From Lachnospiraceae bacterium (GTDB taxonomy: Bacteria; Bacillota; Clostridia; Lachnospirales; Lachnospiraceae): a stretch of 64,000 nucleotides of DNA. Shown piece after piece: positions 8,409 to 17,468 of this stretch. The stretch is taken from positions 62,001 to 126,000 of the forward strand of contig JAGAMF010000007.1 of the NCBI GenBank assembly GCA_017624855.1, read 5' to 3'. The stretch's first letter is position 1, and every line of letters starts with the position of its first letter. The translations under genes and the position numbers were made by a program. Under the pieces are notes generated by a model. That model was not told the origin of the DNA and searched no databases. It was given only the letters and a program-made list of their open reading frames with translations.

Positions 8409-9521
8409 ATGAGTTTAAGAGTTTCACAGAATATTTCAGCAATTACGGCGCAGAATGCGTTACACAGAACAGACAATAAGTTATCCCAGTCCCTGGAGAG
8501 ATTATCTTCCGGTTTAAAAGTAAATCATGCGAAGGATAATCCGGCAGGTGTGGCGATCGCTAAGAGAATGAATTCCCAGATTAAGGGACTTTCCATGGCG
8601 GGAGACAATGCCAGTGATGCAATTTCCATCGTAGAAACCGCAGAAGGTGCTATGAGCGAAATCCACGCAATGTTACAGCGTATGAGCGAGCTTGCAATTG
8701 ATGCGGCAAACGGCACCAAGTCCGATGCGGACAGAGAGATGCTTGATGCAGAAGTAAAGCAGTTAAAAGAAGAAATTACAAGAATCGCAAAGGATACAGA
8801 GTTTAACGGTCGTCCTTTACTTGATGGCGGATTCGATTTAAGAGGCTATTCCAGCGATCCCAATGTGGAAGTTTTATACTATTCCGATGAAGTTACCGTA
8901 AAAGATTATTCAATCTCGGGAATCACAACCACTACAGATGCAGACGGTAATTTGGAAGTTACCGGATTAACCCTTTTACAGGGAACCGGCGACAATGCCT
9001 TCCCCGCAGACGCTCAGTATGAGGTTGACGGTGATGTGGTAACCATTAAGGCTTCCAACGATTTTGAGATGAAGATCAAAGTAAAAGGTGATGTGCAGGG
9101 AGATGTGAACCTTGATATGACCGGTATCGGTGCAATGCGTATGCAGATTGGTACGGAAGAAGGTCAGGTGCTTGAAATGCGTATTCCTACCATGAGTCTG
9201 GAACTTATGGGAATCGAAAATATTTCCATCGGAACCGAGGCGGATGCAAGAGATGCCATTGGAAGAATTTCTGAGGCGATTACCTATGTTTCCGCAGCAC
9301 GCTCAAGACTGGGTGCATATCAGAACCGTTTGGAATCTACCAATGCCAGCTTAGACATTACCCATGAAAATATGACAGGTTCATATTCCAGAATTATGGA
9401 TGTGGATATGGCAGAAGAAATGACCGAATATACCACTCAGCAGGTACTTTCTCAGGCAGGTACTTCCATGCTTGCACAGGCAAATGAAAGACCTCAGCAG
9501 GTTTTACAGTTATTACAGTAG
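8409..9521 (+). CDS. hag: Flagellin
   Basis: 370 residues. The N-terminal D0/D1 region (SLRVSQNISAITAQNALHRT, then LERLSSGLKVNHAKDNPAG) and the C-terminal D1/D0 region (RLGAYQNRLEST, ending ERPQQVLQLLQ) are canonical. The variable middle (about residues 155-265) is short and rich in Asp, Thr and Gly. The protein polymerises into the flagellar filament after export by the flagellar type III apparatus, and the conserved D0/D1 regions are TLR5 ligands in related bacteria. It is preceded by GGTGA, sits between the FliK-like gene and fliS, and has no terminator behind it. Confidence 0.95.
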   Translation: MSLRVSQNISAITAQNALHRTDNKLSQSLERLSSGLKVNHAKDNPAGVAIAKRMNSQIKGLSMAGDNASDAISIVETAEGAMSEIHAMLQRMSELAIDAANGTKSDADREMLDAEVKQLKEEITRIAKDTEFNGRPLLDGGFDLRGYSSDPNVEVLYYSDEVTVKDYSISGITTTTDADGNLEVTGLTLLQGTGDNAFPADAQYEVDGDVVTIKASNDFEMKIKVKGDVQGDVNLDMTGIGAMRMQIGTEEGQVLEMRIPTMSLELMGIENISIGTEADARDAIGRISEAITYVSAARSRLGAYQNRLESTNASLDITHENMTGSYSRIMDVDMAEEMTEYTTQQVLSQAGTSMLAQANERPQQVLQLLQ

Positions 9522-9537
9522 TTAAGGGGGAAAAGGC

Positions 9538-10014
9538 ATGACAAATGAAATGAAACAGGCCTATACCTTGCGTATTTCTCAGGCAAATAAAACCGAGTTG
9601 GTGGTTATTTTATATGAGATGTACTTAGACTATGCCAACGAGGCAAAGGAGAATTTGCAGGCAGAGAGCCGCCTTGCATTAAAAGAAAGCCTCGGCAAAG
9701 CCAGAGGCTGTGTGAATGAGCTTATGGAATCCCTTCATTTGGAGCAGGAACTTGCTCAGAATCTTCTTCAGCTTTATCTCTATGTATATCGTGAATTGTT
9801 GAAATGTGAGATGGATAAAGATGCTTCTCATATTGAAAATACACTTAAAGTGATGGTGCCTTTAAAAGAAGCTTATACCACAATCAGCGGGCAGGATGAT
9901 TCCGGTCCGGTTATGAGCAACGCTCAGACTGTGGTTGCAGGGCTTACCTACGGTCGCAGCGATGTGAACGAAAGCATGGCAGACCAGGGGGCTTCCAGAG
10001 GCTTTTATGTGTAA
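9538..10014 (+). CDS. fliS: Flagellar export chaperone FliS-like
   Basis: 158 residues, all helical, with the FliS-type opening MKQAYTLRISQANKTELVV followed by ILYEMYLDYANEA. FliS binds the C-terminal helices of flagellin in the cytosol and prevents early polymerisation; its place 16 nt behind the flagellin gene supports this. The C-terminal tail is longer and more polar than in standard FliS (about 130 residues). The last 10 nt overlap the 3' end of the convergent DUF2508 gene. Confidence 0.75.
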   Translation: MTNEMKQAYTLRISQANKTELVVILYEMYLDYANEAKENLQAESRLALKESLGKARGCVNELMESLHLEQELAQNLLQLYLYVYRELLKCEMDKDASHIENTLKVMVPLKEAYTTISGQDDSGPVMSNAQTVVAGLTYGRSDVNESMADQGASRGFYV

Positions 10015-10310
10015 GCCGCAGGTGTTTCCGGTATAAAAATAGTTTTGGGCAGAGAAGGGTCTTTTTGCTCTTCGTCAGCAACATTGTGAATTTTTTCTGC
10101 CTGCAACAGAAGGTAACGATAGCGTTTTAAGGCTGAGTTTACCTGATAAATATAGCAATCAATCAAATCAGGGTCAGTTGCATTGTCAAAGCCGCAATAA
10201 GCGCTTTCCAGTGCAATCATGGCCTTTTTGATTTCTTCGCGGAGTATTTCGTCGTTGTCTGCTTCGCCGGGGGTGGTTTCGTAATCTAACTGGCAATAAG
10301 CGATTTGCAT
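10005..10310 (-). CDS. DUF2508 (YaaL-like) protein
   Basis: 101 residues with the DUF2508 signature: ALESAYCGFDNATDPDLIDCYIYQ and then ALKRYRYLLLQAEK. The function of the family is unknown. In Bacillus the homologous yaaL sits beside bofA, and here a BofA gene lies divergently just to the right, which supports the call. The 3' end overlaps fliS by 10 nt head-on. Confidence 0.75.
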   Translation of the reverse strand: MQIAYCQLDYETTPGEADNDEILREEIKKAMIALESAYCGFDNATDPDLIDCYIYQVNSALKRYRYLLLQAEKIHNVADEEQKDPSLPKTIFIPETPAAYT

Positions 10311-10356
10311 GAGAGACCTCCTTTTATAATTATTAAAAAGAAAATGTTGCCAATCT

Positions 10357-10386
10357 GCCGCCGGTCAAAAGCCGGCGGTCTTTTAT
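10357..10386 (+). terminator. Intrinsic terminator in plus orientation between divergent genes
   Basis: Stem CCGCCGG/CCGGCGG with a 7-nt loop followed by TCTTTTA. The T run is on the plus strand. The only plus-strand unit that could use it is the flagellin-fliS operon, which has no other terminator, so that transcript would run antisense through the DUF2508 gene before stopping here. Confidence 0.7.
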
Positions 10387-10514
10387 TGGTTATTGTCAGT
10401 ATGACCGAAACAAAAGAAAATATACATTTTATGGGAAGAAAAGAAACGGTCATAAAATTCCGGGTTTGTACATAAATTAGCAATGAAAAGATGCTTAAAA
10501 CACAAGGGGAGAAA

Positions 10515-10796
10515 ATGACTTCCGTAAACATTCCTTTGCTTATCATTACTGCAGTTACGCTTATCGTTATACTTCTTATAGGTCGCAAACGGCCGGATTA
10601 TGCCATTAATTTTTTTCTGCGCATCGGTTTGTGCTTTGTGGCCATTTATTTTATAAACGATGCGTTTTTAAGCAAAGGCATCAGCGTTTGCATCGCCATG
10701 AATGCGGTGACTTTCTTAACCTGTGGGTTCTTGGGTTTTCCCGGCTTGTTTCTTTTGTATGGGTTGGGATTTTGGGATTTGTTTATGGGTGTGTAA
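10515..10796 (+). CDS. bofA: BofA-like pro-sigma-K processing inhibitor
   Basis: 93 residues with three membrane segments and the BofA ending GFLGFPGLFLLYGLGFWDLFMGV. In Bacillus BofA holds the SpoIVFB protease inactive in the forespore outer membrane; in Clostridia the protein is widespread even where the sigma-K system differs. The start at 10515 is chosen for the AGGGGAG 5 nt upstream; an ATG at 10491 lacks a site. The YaaL/DUF2508 neighbour matches the Bacillus gene order. Confidence 0.75.
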   Translation: MTSVNIPLLIITAVTLIVILLIGRKRPDYAINFFLRIGLCFVAIYFINDAFLSKGISVCIAMNAVTFLTCGFLGFPGLFLLYGLGFWDLFMGV

Positions 10797-10990
10797 GTTG
10801 ATTCGGAGCGGCTCCGTTTATAAGAATAATTTGTAAAAATGTATGTTGATAAATGCATGAGAGAGATGAATTCATAAAATTTTTGACGAGTAAAATCTCC
10901 GTAAAATCAAGGTTTTGTGGTCTTTTGAACTCTCTTTTTTATGATTGTTTGTATGATTTTTACAAAGATAAAAAACTTCTAAAAAACCAC

Positions 10991-11080
10991 TTTACAATTT
11001 GGAAAATAACCCATATAATGCAAAACACGACGGACACATCCGTCACAGATTCTTGGTTTCATTCAGGCAGAGTTCTCTGC
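10991..11080 (+). promoter_or_regulatory. Sigma-A promoter and structured leader of the Tad operon
   Basis: TTTACA (10991-10996), 17-nt spacer, perfect TATAAT (11014-11019). The roughly 95-nt leader carries two small perfect hairpins, GACGGA-CACA-TCCGTC (11029-11044) and GCAGAG-TT-CTCTGC (11067-11080), neither with a U run. The 300-bp gap from 10797 holds nothing else that I can recognise. Confidence 0.6.
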
Positions 11081-11120
11081 AAATATTCCATGATTTTTAT
11101 TAAATTTCATAGTGGGAGGT

Positions 11121-11651
11121 ATGATTATTGTAGCTCTGATTATTATTCTTATGATTGCGGTTATTTCGGATTTGTCCAAGACCCGTATACCAAATGTATT
11201 GATTCTTGTGGGGTTGATATCGGGAGTGTTTTATCGTGTGTTGTGCATGGGTGAGAGAAATTACATTCAAATTGTTTTGGGAATCGTGATTCCGCTCATA
11301 TGCTTCTTTCCCCTGTTTTTATGCAGGGCGATGGGTGCGGGCGATATTAAGCTGATGGCGGTTACAGGGACCTATTTTACCATAAAAGAAAATACAAAGT
11401 GTATCATTTTGGCCATCTTTCTGGGCGGTGTTATTGCTTTGGTTAAAATACTTTGCCATAAAAATTTAAGGAAGCGAATGAAGTACATGCTTGCTTATTT
11501 TGGAAATGTATGCAGATGTGGGGCGGCGGGAAATTATTATGATTCACCTTATATAAATTCCGACAACGCGGAAGAAGTCAAAACCGCGGGTATTAAATTT
11601 TCTCTGCCCATTTTATTGGCGACTATTATTGTTATGGGAGGTGGAGTATGA
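11121..11651 (+). CDS. tadV: Prepilin peptidase, A24 family (TadV/CpaA-like)
   Basis: About 176 residues with six membrane segments. The two catalytic Asp motifs are visible: ISDLSKTRIPN near the N-terminus and MGAGDIKLM in the middle. The enzyme removes the prepilin leader at the cytoplasmic face. The start is uncertain: GGGAGG ends only 1 nt before ATG 11121, and the alternative GTG at 11112 has no ribosome site. First gene of the Tad operon; its stop overlaps the next start. Confidence 0.8.
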   Translation: MIIVALIIILMIAVISDLSKTRIPNVLILVGLISGVFYRVLCMGERNYIQIVLGIVIPLICFFPLFLCRAMGAGDIKLMAVTGTYFTIKENTKCIILAIFLGGVIALVKILCHKNLRKRMKYMLAYFGNVCRCGAAGNYYDSPYINSDNAEEVKTAGIKFSLPILLATIIVMGGGV

Positions 11652-12649
11652 GAAAAAAGCAGGTGGCAATTTGCGATACCAACGCAGAATTTGCAGAAAA
11701 ACTTCAGGAATACTGGAAAGAAACAGGAGGACCTTCCTGTCGGACGGAATTCTATACAGACCCGGAACGGTTTATGGAATATGTTTTGGCACAACGGCCA
11801 TATGCCTGTGTCATATCTGAAGATCTTGCCCGGGATGAGGATTATGGAGTAGTAGCAAAGTACTGTGAAAAGGTGGTTGTCTTGTGTGAAGATAAAGATG
11901 GTTTGCCCCCAAACGGAATTTATCGATATCAAAACGGGGATGTTCTGGCGCGACAATTGAATGAAGTGACAGGAATTGGTAACAGTCATACATATGGATG
12001 TGCAGACAGGAGCACGAAACTGGTGGGAGTCTATACTCCCATAGGAAGGTGTTTGCAAACTTCTTTTACACTGGTTCTTGGTCAGATGCTGGCCTCAAAA
12101 TATAAAGTCTTATATCTTAACTTCGAAAGCTTTTCGGGTTTCTCACAAATGATGCAGCGCAATTTTAATTCCGACATGGCGGATTTGCTGTATTTTCTTA
12201 AAAATTTATCACAGGATTTTACACATCAATTTGAAAATGCGAAACAAAACATAAACGGTTTGGATTTTGTGCCTCCGGCTTTTTCGTATATTGATATTTC
12301 ACAGGTACTTCCCGGTGAGTGGGAGCGGTTCTTTGACGAATTGGGAAAACAGGGAGAGTATGACTTCATTTTACTGGATTTGACAGATTATGTGCAGGGT
12401 TTGTATCAGATACTTCGTTCTTGCTCACATGTGTATACAATTACCCGAAATGACGGAATGGCGTTGGCAAAAATTGCACATTATGAGGATGTTTTAAAAG
12501 AATTGTCTTATGAGGACATCATTGAAAAAACCAAGAAGTGCTCCTTCCCCATATATCGGCAATTGCCGGCAAATATGGAGGAGTTGATACACTCCGAGCT
12601 GGCGGATTATGTGAGAAAAATATTGCGGGAGGATTTTGATTTTCGATGA
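11648..12649 (+). CDS. TadZ/CpaE-like pilus assembly protein with degenerate P-loop
   Basis: 333 residues. It opens with a receiver-like fold (QVAICDTNAEFAEKL) and continues with a MinD/ParA-like half (VGVYTPIGRCLQTSF, VLYLNFESFSGF, YDFILLDLTDYV). In active MinD proteins the first of these is KGGxGKT; here both lysines are missing, so ATP binding by the standard P-loop is unlikely. TadZ proteins place the Tad machine at the pole. Both ends overlap neighbours by 4 nt, so it is coupled in the operon. Confidence 0.75.
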   Translation: MRKKQVAICDTNAEFAEKLQEYWKETGGPSCRTEFYTDPERFMEYVLAQRPYACVISEDLARDEDYGVVAKYCEKVVVLCEDKDGLPPNGIYRYQNGDVLARQLNEVTGIGNSHTYGCADRSTKLVGVYTPIGRCLQTSFTLVLGQMLASKYKVLYLNFESFSGFSQMMQRNFNSDMADLLYFLKNLSQDFTHQFENAKQNINGLDFVPPAFSYIDISQVLPGEWERFFDELGKQGEYDFILLDLTDYVQGLYQILRSCSHVYTITRNDGMALAKIAHYEDVLKELSYEDIIEKTKKCSFPIYRQLPANMEELIHSELADYVRKILREDFDFR

Positions 12650-13842
12650 AGAGTCAAGAGGAATTAAAAGCAGATATTTACGCAGAAGTAAGAGAACGAC
12701 TGGATTTGTCCAGAGAAATGGAGGATGGAGAGCTTTGGGATTTAATATACCGAATCATTGCGGAAAAAAGCGAAGAGCAATATATGAGCATCCGACAGAG
12801 AGAAACTTTAGCCGGTGAAATCTTTGCATCCCTTCGAAAATTGGATATTTTACAGGAATTGCTTGATGACGATGAAATTACGGAAATAATGGTAAACGGC
12901 CCGGAGGATATTTTTATTGAAAAAAGAGGGATTTTACAAAAGACAGATAAGAAATTTCAATCTGCGGAAAAATTGGAGGATGTAATTCAACAGATTGTAG
13001 CATCTTGCAACAGAACCGTAAACGAAAGTTCGCCGATTGTGGACGGACGAATTTCGGACGGAAGCAGAGTCAATGTAGTTTTAAAACCACCGGCATTAAA
13101 CGGTCCTATTGTAACCATTCGACGCTTTCCGGAAACAGCAATTACCATGGAGGATTACATTGCTTTTGGGAGCATTACACCACAGGCGGCAGTGTTTCTG
13201 CAAAAAGCCGTGGAGTATGGGTACAACATTTTTATTTCGGGTGGAACCGGAAGCGGAAAAACCACGCTGCTTAATATTTTATCCGGTTATATACCTTCCG
13301 GACAACGAATCATAACCATTGAGGACAGTGCGGAACTGCAAATCAAAGGGGTAAAAAATCTTGTGCGGTTGGAAACCAGAAACGCCACGCGGGAAGGGTG
13401 TGAAGCCATCAGCATTCGTGATTTGATTAAAACTTCCCTGCGTATGCGTCCCGACAGAATTATTGTAGGCGAAGTTCGTGGAGCGGAGGCTTTTGATATG
13501 CTTCAGGTCTTCAATACCGGCCATGAAGGAAGTTTATCCACGGCTCATGCAAACAGCGCTTCGGATATGCTGATGCGTCTGGAAATGATGGTTCTTATGG
13601 CAAAGGATTTGCCGTTGTCAGCCATTCGAAGACAGATTGCTTCCGGAATCGATCTTTTAATTCATTTGGGAAGAATGCGGGATGGGAGTCGTAAGGTTAT
13701 GGAGATTTTAGAGATAAAAGGAATCATAGGCGAAGAAATTGCACTGAATCCGTTGTTTGTATTGGAGGAGGGAGAAAAAGGTAAGACTTCCCTGGTACCG
13801 GTAAACAGTTTGCAGAATAAAGAGAAGTGGATAGAGGGATAA
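12646..13842 (+). CDS. tadA: Tad pilus secretion ATPase TadA/CpaF
   Basis: 398 residues. An N-terminal helical domain and the PilT/VirB11 motor follow: EITEIMVNGPEDIFIEKRG, Walker A SGGTGSGKTT, the Asp box (ITIEDSAEL), Walker B RMRPDRIIVGEVRG and the His box STAHANSA. It hydrolyses ATP to drive pilin assembly in the inner membrane together with TadB and TadC. All catalytic motifs are intact. Confidence 0.95.
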   Translation: MKSQEELKADIYAEVRERLDLSREMEDGELWDLIYRIIAEKSEEQYMSIRQRETLAGEIFASLRKLDILQELLDDDEITEIMVNGPEDIFIEKRGILQKTDKKFQSAEKLEDVIQQIVASCNRTVNESSPIVDGRISDGSRVNVVLKPPALNGPIVTIRRFPETAITMEDYIAFGSITPQAAVFLQKAVEYGYNIFISGGTGSGKTTLLNILSGYIPSGQRIITIEDSAELQIKGVKNLVRLETRNATREGCEAISIRDLIKTSLRMRPDRIIVGEVRGAEAFDMLQVFNTGHEGSLSTAHANSASDMLMRLEMMVLMAKDLPLSAIRRQIASGIDLLIHLGRMRDGSRKVMEILEIKGIIGEEIALNPLFVLEEGEKGKTSLVPVNSLQNKEKWIEG

Positions 13843-13845
13843 AAA

Positions 13846-14583
13846 ATGAACTATGAGGAGTATAAGTTTAGCAAAAAAGAACTGGTTATTCTCGGCTTGC
13901 AATGGATTGGAATTGCAGGGGTGACGGCGTATTTCTTTTACCGCTCCGTTGTGGTTTTTATGGTTCTGTTGCCGGTGTTTTTTCTTTATCTGAAGTGGAG
14001 AAAAAAAGAAGCAATCAAGAAGCGTAAGTGGGAGCTTACATTGGCTTTTCGTGAAGCGGTTGTTATGGTGGCAGGGAATTTACAGGCCGGAAACTCGGTG
14101 GAAAATGCGTTTAAGAAAGTATATGCAGATCTGAAAACCTTGTATGGAGAGCATGCGGAAATCTCGCGGGAATTTCGTATGATTGGAAGAGGGCTGGACA
14201 ATAACATGGTATTGGAAGCGCTTCTTAAGGATTTTGGAGAACGCAGCGGTGTAGAGGACATAAAAGACTTTGCGGATATTTTCGGTATTGCGAAGCGAAC
14301 GGGAGGTAATTTGAAGGAAATCATTTCGGATACGGCAGATGCCATCAGCACCAAAACGGAAATGCGAAGGGAGCTTCGAATTTTAATAAGCGAGAAGCAA
14401 TTCGAGCAGAGAATTATGAGCGTAATCCCCTTTTTTATTCTAATTTACATCGGTTTTACATCGCCGGGATATTTTGATTCTTTGTATCACAATTTGCAGG
14501 GGATTGGAATCATGACAGCATGTCTTGCGGCATATCTTGCGGCTCTGTTCTGGAGCATGAAAATCACTGAGATTGAAGTATAG
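13846..14583 (+). CDS. tadB: Tad pilus membrane platform protein TadB
   Basis: 245 residues: two N-terminal helices, a cytosolic GspF domain (LTLAFREAVVMVAGNLQAGN, GLDNNMVLEALLKDF, FADIFGIAKRTGGNL) and two C-terminal helices. TadB and TadC form the inner-membrane platform on which TadA acts. It begins 3 nt after tadA. Confidence 0.9.
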   Translation: MNYEEYKFSKKELVILGLQWIGIAGVTAYFFYRSVVVFMVLLPVFFLYLKWRKKEAIKKRKWELTLAFREAVVMVAGNLQAGNSVENAFKKVYADLKTLYGEHAEISREFRMIGRGLDNNMVLEALLKDFGERSGVEDIKDFADIFGIAKRTGGNLKEIISDTADAISTKTEMRRELRILISEKQFEQRIMSVIPFFILIYIGFTSPGYFDSLYHNLQGIGIMTACLAAYLAALFWSMKITEIEV

Positions 14584-14592
14584 GAGAATACT

Positions 14593-15795
14593 ATGACAAA
14601 AAATCGCAAAAGGGCTTTTATTATCTTGGCGGCAGGAATTGTAATTGCAATAATATCTGTTCTTGTGACCGGTATAAAAGGAGAAAACGGCAGTGGGAAC
14701 CGATTTGAAAGAAATGAATTCGGAGAAGGGGAAAAGGAAATTTCGGTGATTGCCGTAAGTTCATTGGGAGAAGAAGAAATCCTGTACTCTCTTGGAGAGC
14801 GGCAATTGTCGGAAAGCGAAGTTGAAGCTATATTACCGGAATTTCTTTCTTTTATGGAAAAAGCAGTACTTGGTGAGAATGACTCATCGGAGCAAGTGTA
14901 TAAACCTTTAAATTTTATGGAAGAGGCAGATGGGTATCCCTTTAATGTTTACTGGTCGTGGGAACCTCGCAATTACATAGATTCCAAAGGAAACATCAAG
15001 GAAGAAGTAAAAGAAGAAATCTGCGTAATGCTGACGGCGGATATTGAATATGGGGATTTTATGTACTCTCATACATTTCCCATTGTGTTGGTTCCGCAAA
15101 GCTATACGCCGGCGGAGGAATGGCGGAGGGAATTGGAAGATGCTCTGTTTTGGGCGGATGCAAGCAATCCTACCGACAAGTATATATTGCTTCCGGAGGA
15201 AGTAAAGGGACAAGCCGTTAATTGGAAAATGCAACAGGAGAATAAAGGAATTAAAATTGCAGGCTTTTGCGTTCTTGCAGCAATGGTATTTTTCTTTGCC
15301 GATAGCGTAGAGGAGAAGGAGCGGGCAAAAAAGAGAATACAGTATATTCGGAAAGAGTATCCGGAATTCGTTTTAAAATGTTCCATGCTGATCGGCTCCG
15401 GAATGACTCTGCGACAGGTATTTGAGAGACTGGCAAAAGCTTATATAAAAGATAAAAAGAAAGAACGGCCTTTGTATGAAGAAGTATTAATCTGTGTAAG
15501 AGAGCTGGAAAACGGCGTTGCGGAGAGGGAGGTTTATGAGCGTTTCGGAAGGCGTTGCGGAATTCGCGAAACACAGAAGTTTGGGAATCTGATGTCCCGA
15601 AATCTACGCAAAGGTTCGGAAGGGTTAAAAGGTGCATTGCGGGAAGAAGCAGTCGAAGCAATGGAATTACATAAAGAGCAGATAAAAAAGCAGGGAGAAA
15701 CGGCAGGAACGAAGCTTTTGTTTCCCATGTTGATTCTTTTGCTTATTGTAATGGTCATTATAATGGTTCCCGCGTTTGGCACTTTTAGCATATGA
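14593..15795 (+). CDS. tadC: Tad platform protein TadC with extra N-terminal extracytoplasmic domain
   Basis: 400 residues. A first helix (about 8-28) is followed by some 190 acidic residues predicted outside the membrane, a second helix (about 218-235), then the GspF domain (EYPEFVLKCSMLIGSGMT, FGRRCGIRETQKFGNLMSR) and a final helix. Classical TadC lacks the extracytoplasmic insert. The Flp pilin gene follows closely. Confidence 0.85.
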   Translation: MTKNRKRAFIILAAGIVIAIISVLVTGIKGENGSGNRFERNEFGEGEKEISVIAVSSLGEEEILYSLGERQLSESEVEAILPEFLSFMEKAVLGENDSSEQVYKPLNFMEEADGYPFNVYWSWEPRNYIDSKGNIKEEVKEEICVMLTADIEYGDFMYSHTFPIVLVPQSYTPAEEWRRELEDALFWADASNPTDKYILLPEEVKGQAVNWKMQQENKGIKIAGFCVLAAMVFFFADSVEEKERAKKRIQYIRKEYPEFVLKCSMLIGSGMTLRQVFERLAKAYIKDKKKERPLYEEVLICVRELENGVAEREVYERFGRRCGIRETQKFGNLMSRNLRKGSEGLKGALREEAVEAMELHKEQIKKQGETAGTKLLFPMLILLLIVMVIIMVPAFGTFSI

Positions 15796-15830
15796 CAGAT
15801 AAGTCAAAAAATAAGAAAGGAGGAAGCGGA

Positions 15831-16007
15831 ATGGATTTAAGAAAACAAATAAGTGCTTTTATGAAGGATGAAAGCGGTTTGTCTACGGTGGAAATTATTT
15901 TAATTCTGGTGGTACTGATTGCGTTGGTGCTGATCTTTAAGGATGAAATGATTGAAATCGTTGAGGACATTTTCAAAAACATCAACAAAAGAATTGACAA
16001 GATTTAG
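15831..16007 (+). CDS. flp: Flp-type pilin subunit
   Basis: 58 residues from ATG 15831 behind a strong AAAGGAGG; an in-frame ATG at 15792 overlapping the tadC stop would add 13 residues. The prepilin site is ESG/LSTVE, with cleavage after Gly and Glu at +5, followed by a single long hydrophobic helix and a charged tail ending KNINKRIDKI. The mature pilin would be about 42 residues. It is the major structural subunit, processed by one of the two A24 peptidases of this locus. Confidence 0.85.
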   Translation: MDLRKQISAFMKDESGLSTVEIILILVVLIALVLIFKDEMIEIVEDIFKNINKRIDKI

Positions 16008-16026
16008 AAAGGAAAGGGATTGTCGT

Positions 16027-17457
16027 ATGAAGCGTGCACAAATTACCGTTTATTTAACTTTGGTTTTTACATTGATTCTTTCTGTATTCCTTTCGGCATT
16101 TGAAGCGGCAAGAGGGAGTCATCTGAAAATAAGGATGGAAAATGCCGTTCAAACGGCAATCCACTCTACCTTTGGCGAGTATCACAGGGAGCTTTTTGAA
16201 CGATACGGACTGTTGTTTATTGATACCTCATATATGTCGGAAACGCCGGATTATCGCAAGGTGGAGGAGCGGCTGGAGGAATATCTGGAATATAATTTAA
16301 AGCCCGGAGAAGAGCAGACCTTGCTGTTTGCAAGAGACTGGTACGGTGTGGAAGATTACAATGTGAGCCTTACCAATATACGCCTGGCAACAGACGATTG
16401 GGGCGATGTATTTCGGCAGCAGGCAGTGGATTATATGCAAAATTATGTTGGTGGAGAAGTAATTGAGGAGGTTTACAAGTGGCTGGTGATTGTTGAAGAG
16501 TATGAACTGGACAGCGGAAGTTTTGAGGAATACCACAAAGAAGCAGTAAGAAAAGAAAAAAGCTGGCAGGAGAATAATCTGCTGGGAGAAGAATGGAATG
16601 CATCCGGCATATTACCTTCATTGGATTTTGCCAATGAGTATTTGGATGTCCTTTCCACACAAACCATAGGTTCCAATTTCGGGGGGATTTCTACGAAGGC
16701 TTTTATTCCATGGACACATGCCTCTCATCGTTGGAATATTCAGGGTACCGAGGTTTTGGAGGAGCAGAATTTTGACCTGACAAAGGAGTTGTTTTTCGGG
16801 GAATATATTTTGGACAAGTTCGGAAATTACACGGAAGTGAGGGAAGATTCCAAATTGGATTATCAGGTGGAATATATTCTGTTTGGGCAATCTCAGGACA
16901 GCCTGAATTATGTCCGCATGATGGAAGCTCTGTTCTGGTTTCGCGGAACCGCTAATTTGTGCATGCTTCTTGCAGATAAGGAAACCCAGGCAACTATAGA
17001 GCTTATATCACAGCTATCTCTGTTGCTTGAAATTCCGCCGGAAGTGGTTATTGCAATCATCAATGTATGTTGGGCGGCGGCCGAGAGCATGAGTGATGTG
17101 CAGAAGCTGACCAAAGGCGAAAAAGTACCGCTTCTAAAAGGACCGCAAGATTTTACGATAGGGCTGGGAGGTCTGATGGAAGGCATTGACATGGACATAT
17201 CGGCTAAGGGCGGAAAGGGAAATATTCCGGCCATAGAATTAGAATATGAGGATTATCTAAGAATTTTTTTGTACCTGCAAGTGCCGGTTCTGAAAGTATA
17301 TCGTTGTATGGATATGATTGAGGCGGATATCAGACTGACGGAAGGAAATGAGAATTTTAGAATGGATGCCTGTGCGGATGCAATCAGTTTGGAAGTTGGA
17401 ATCGTAGACGGTTACGGACATTTTTATTCTATGGAACGCAAATACAGTTATTTTTAA
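16027..17457 (+). CDS. Tad-locus membrane-anchored protein, DUF5702-like
   Basis: 476 residues. The N-terminus (KRAQITVYLTLVFTLILSVF, then LSAFEAARG) is a pilin-like helix of the TadE/TadG sort; the rest is a large acidic extracytoplasmic domain without cysteine motifs. I recall the family as DUF5702 in clostridial Tad loci, from memory. It may be a minor pilin or tip protein. ATG 16027 is preferred (GAAAGGAAAGGG upstream); the longer frame from 15952 would overlap the pilin gene. Confidence 0.7.
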   Translation: MKRAQITVYLTLVFTLILSVFLSAFEAARGSHLKIRMENAVQTAIHSTFGEYHRELFERYGLLFIDTSYMSETPDYRKVEERLEEYLEYNLKPGEEQTLLFARDWYGVEDYNVSLTNIRLATDDWGDVFRQQAVDYMQNYVGGEVIEEVYKWLVIVEEYELDSGSFEEYHKEAVRKEKSWQENNLLGEEWNASGILPSLDFANEYLDVLSTQTIGSNFGGISTKAFIPWTHASHRWNIQGTEVLEEQNFDLTKELFFGEYILDKFGNYTEVREDSKLDYQVEYILFGQSQDSLNYVRMMEALFWFRGTANLCMLLADKETQATIELISQLSLLLEIPPEVVIAIINVCWAAAESMSDVQKLTKGEKVPLLKGPQDFTIGLGGLMEGIDMDISAKGGKGNIPAIELEYEDYLRIFLYLQVPVLKVYRCMDMIEADIRLTEGNENFRMDACADAISLEVGIVDGYGHFYSMERKYSYF

Positions 17458-17468
17458 GAAAGGTAAAT

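Noticed and set aside
10853-11254. 133-codon frame ahead of the Tad operon
   Set aside because: It runs across the promoter and start of the peptidase gene, has no ribosome site and a composition unlike a protein.
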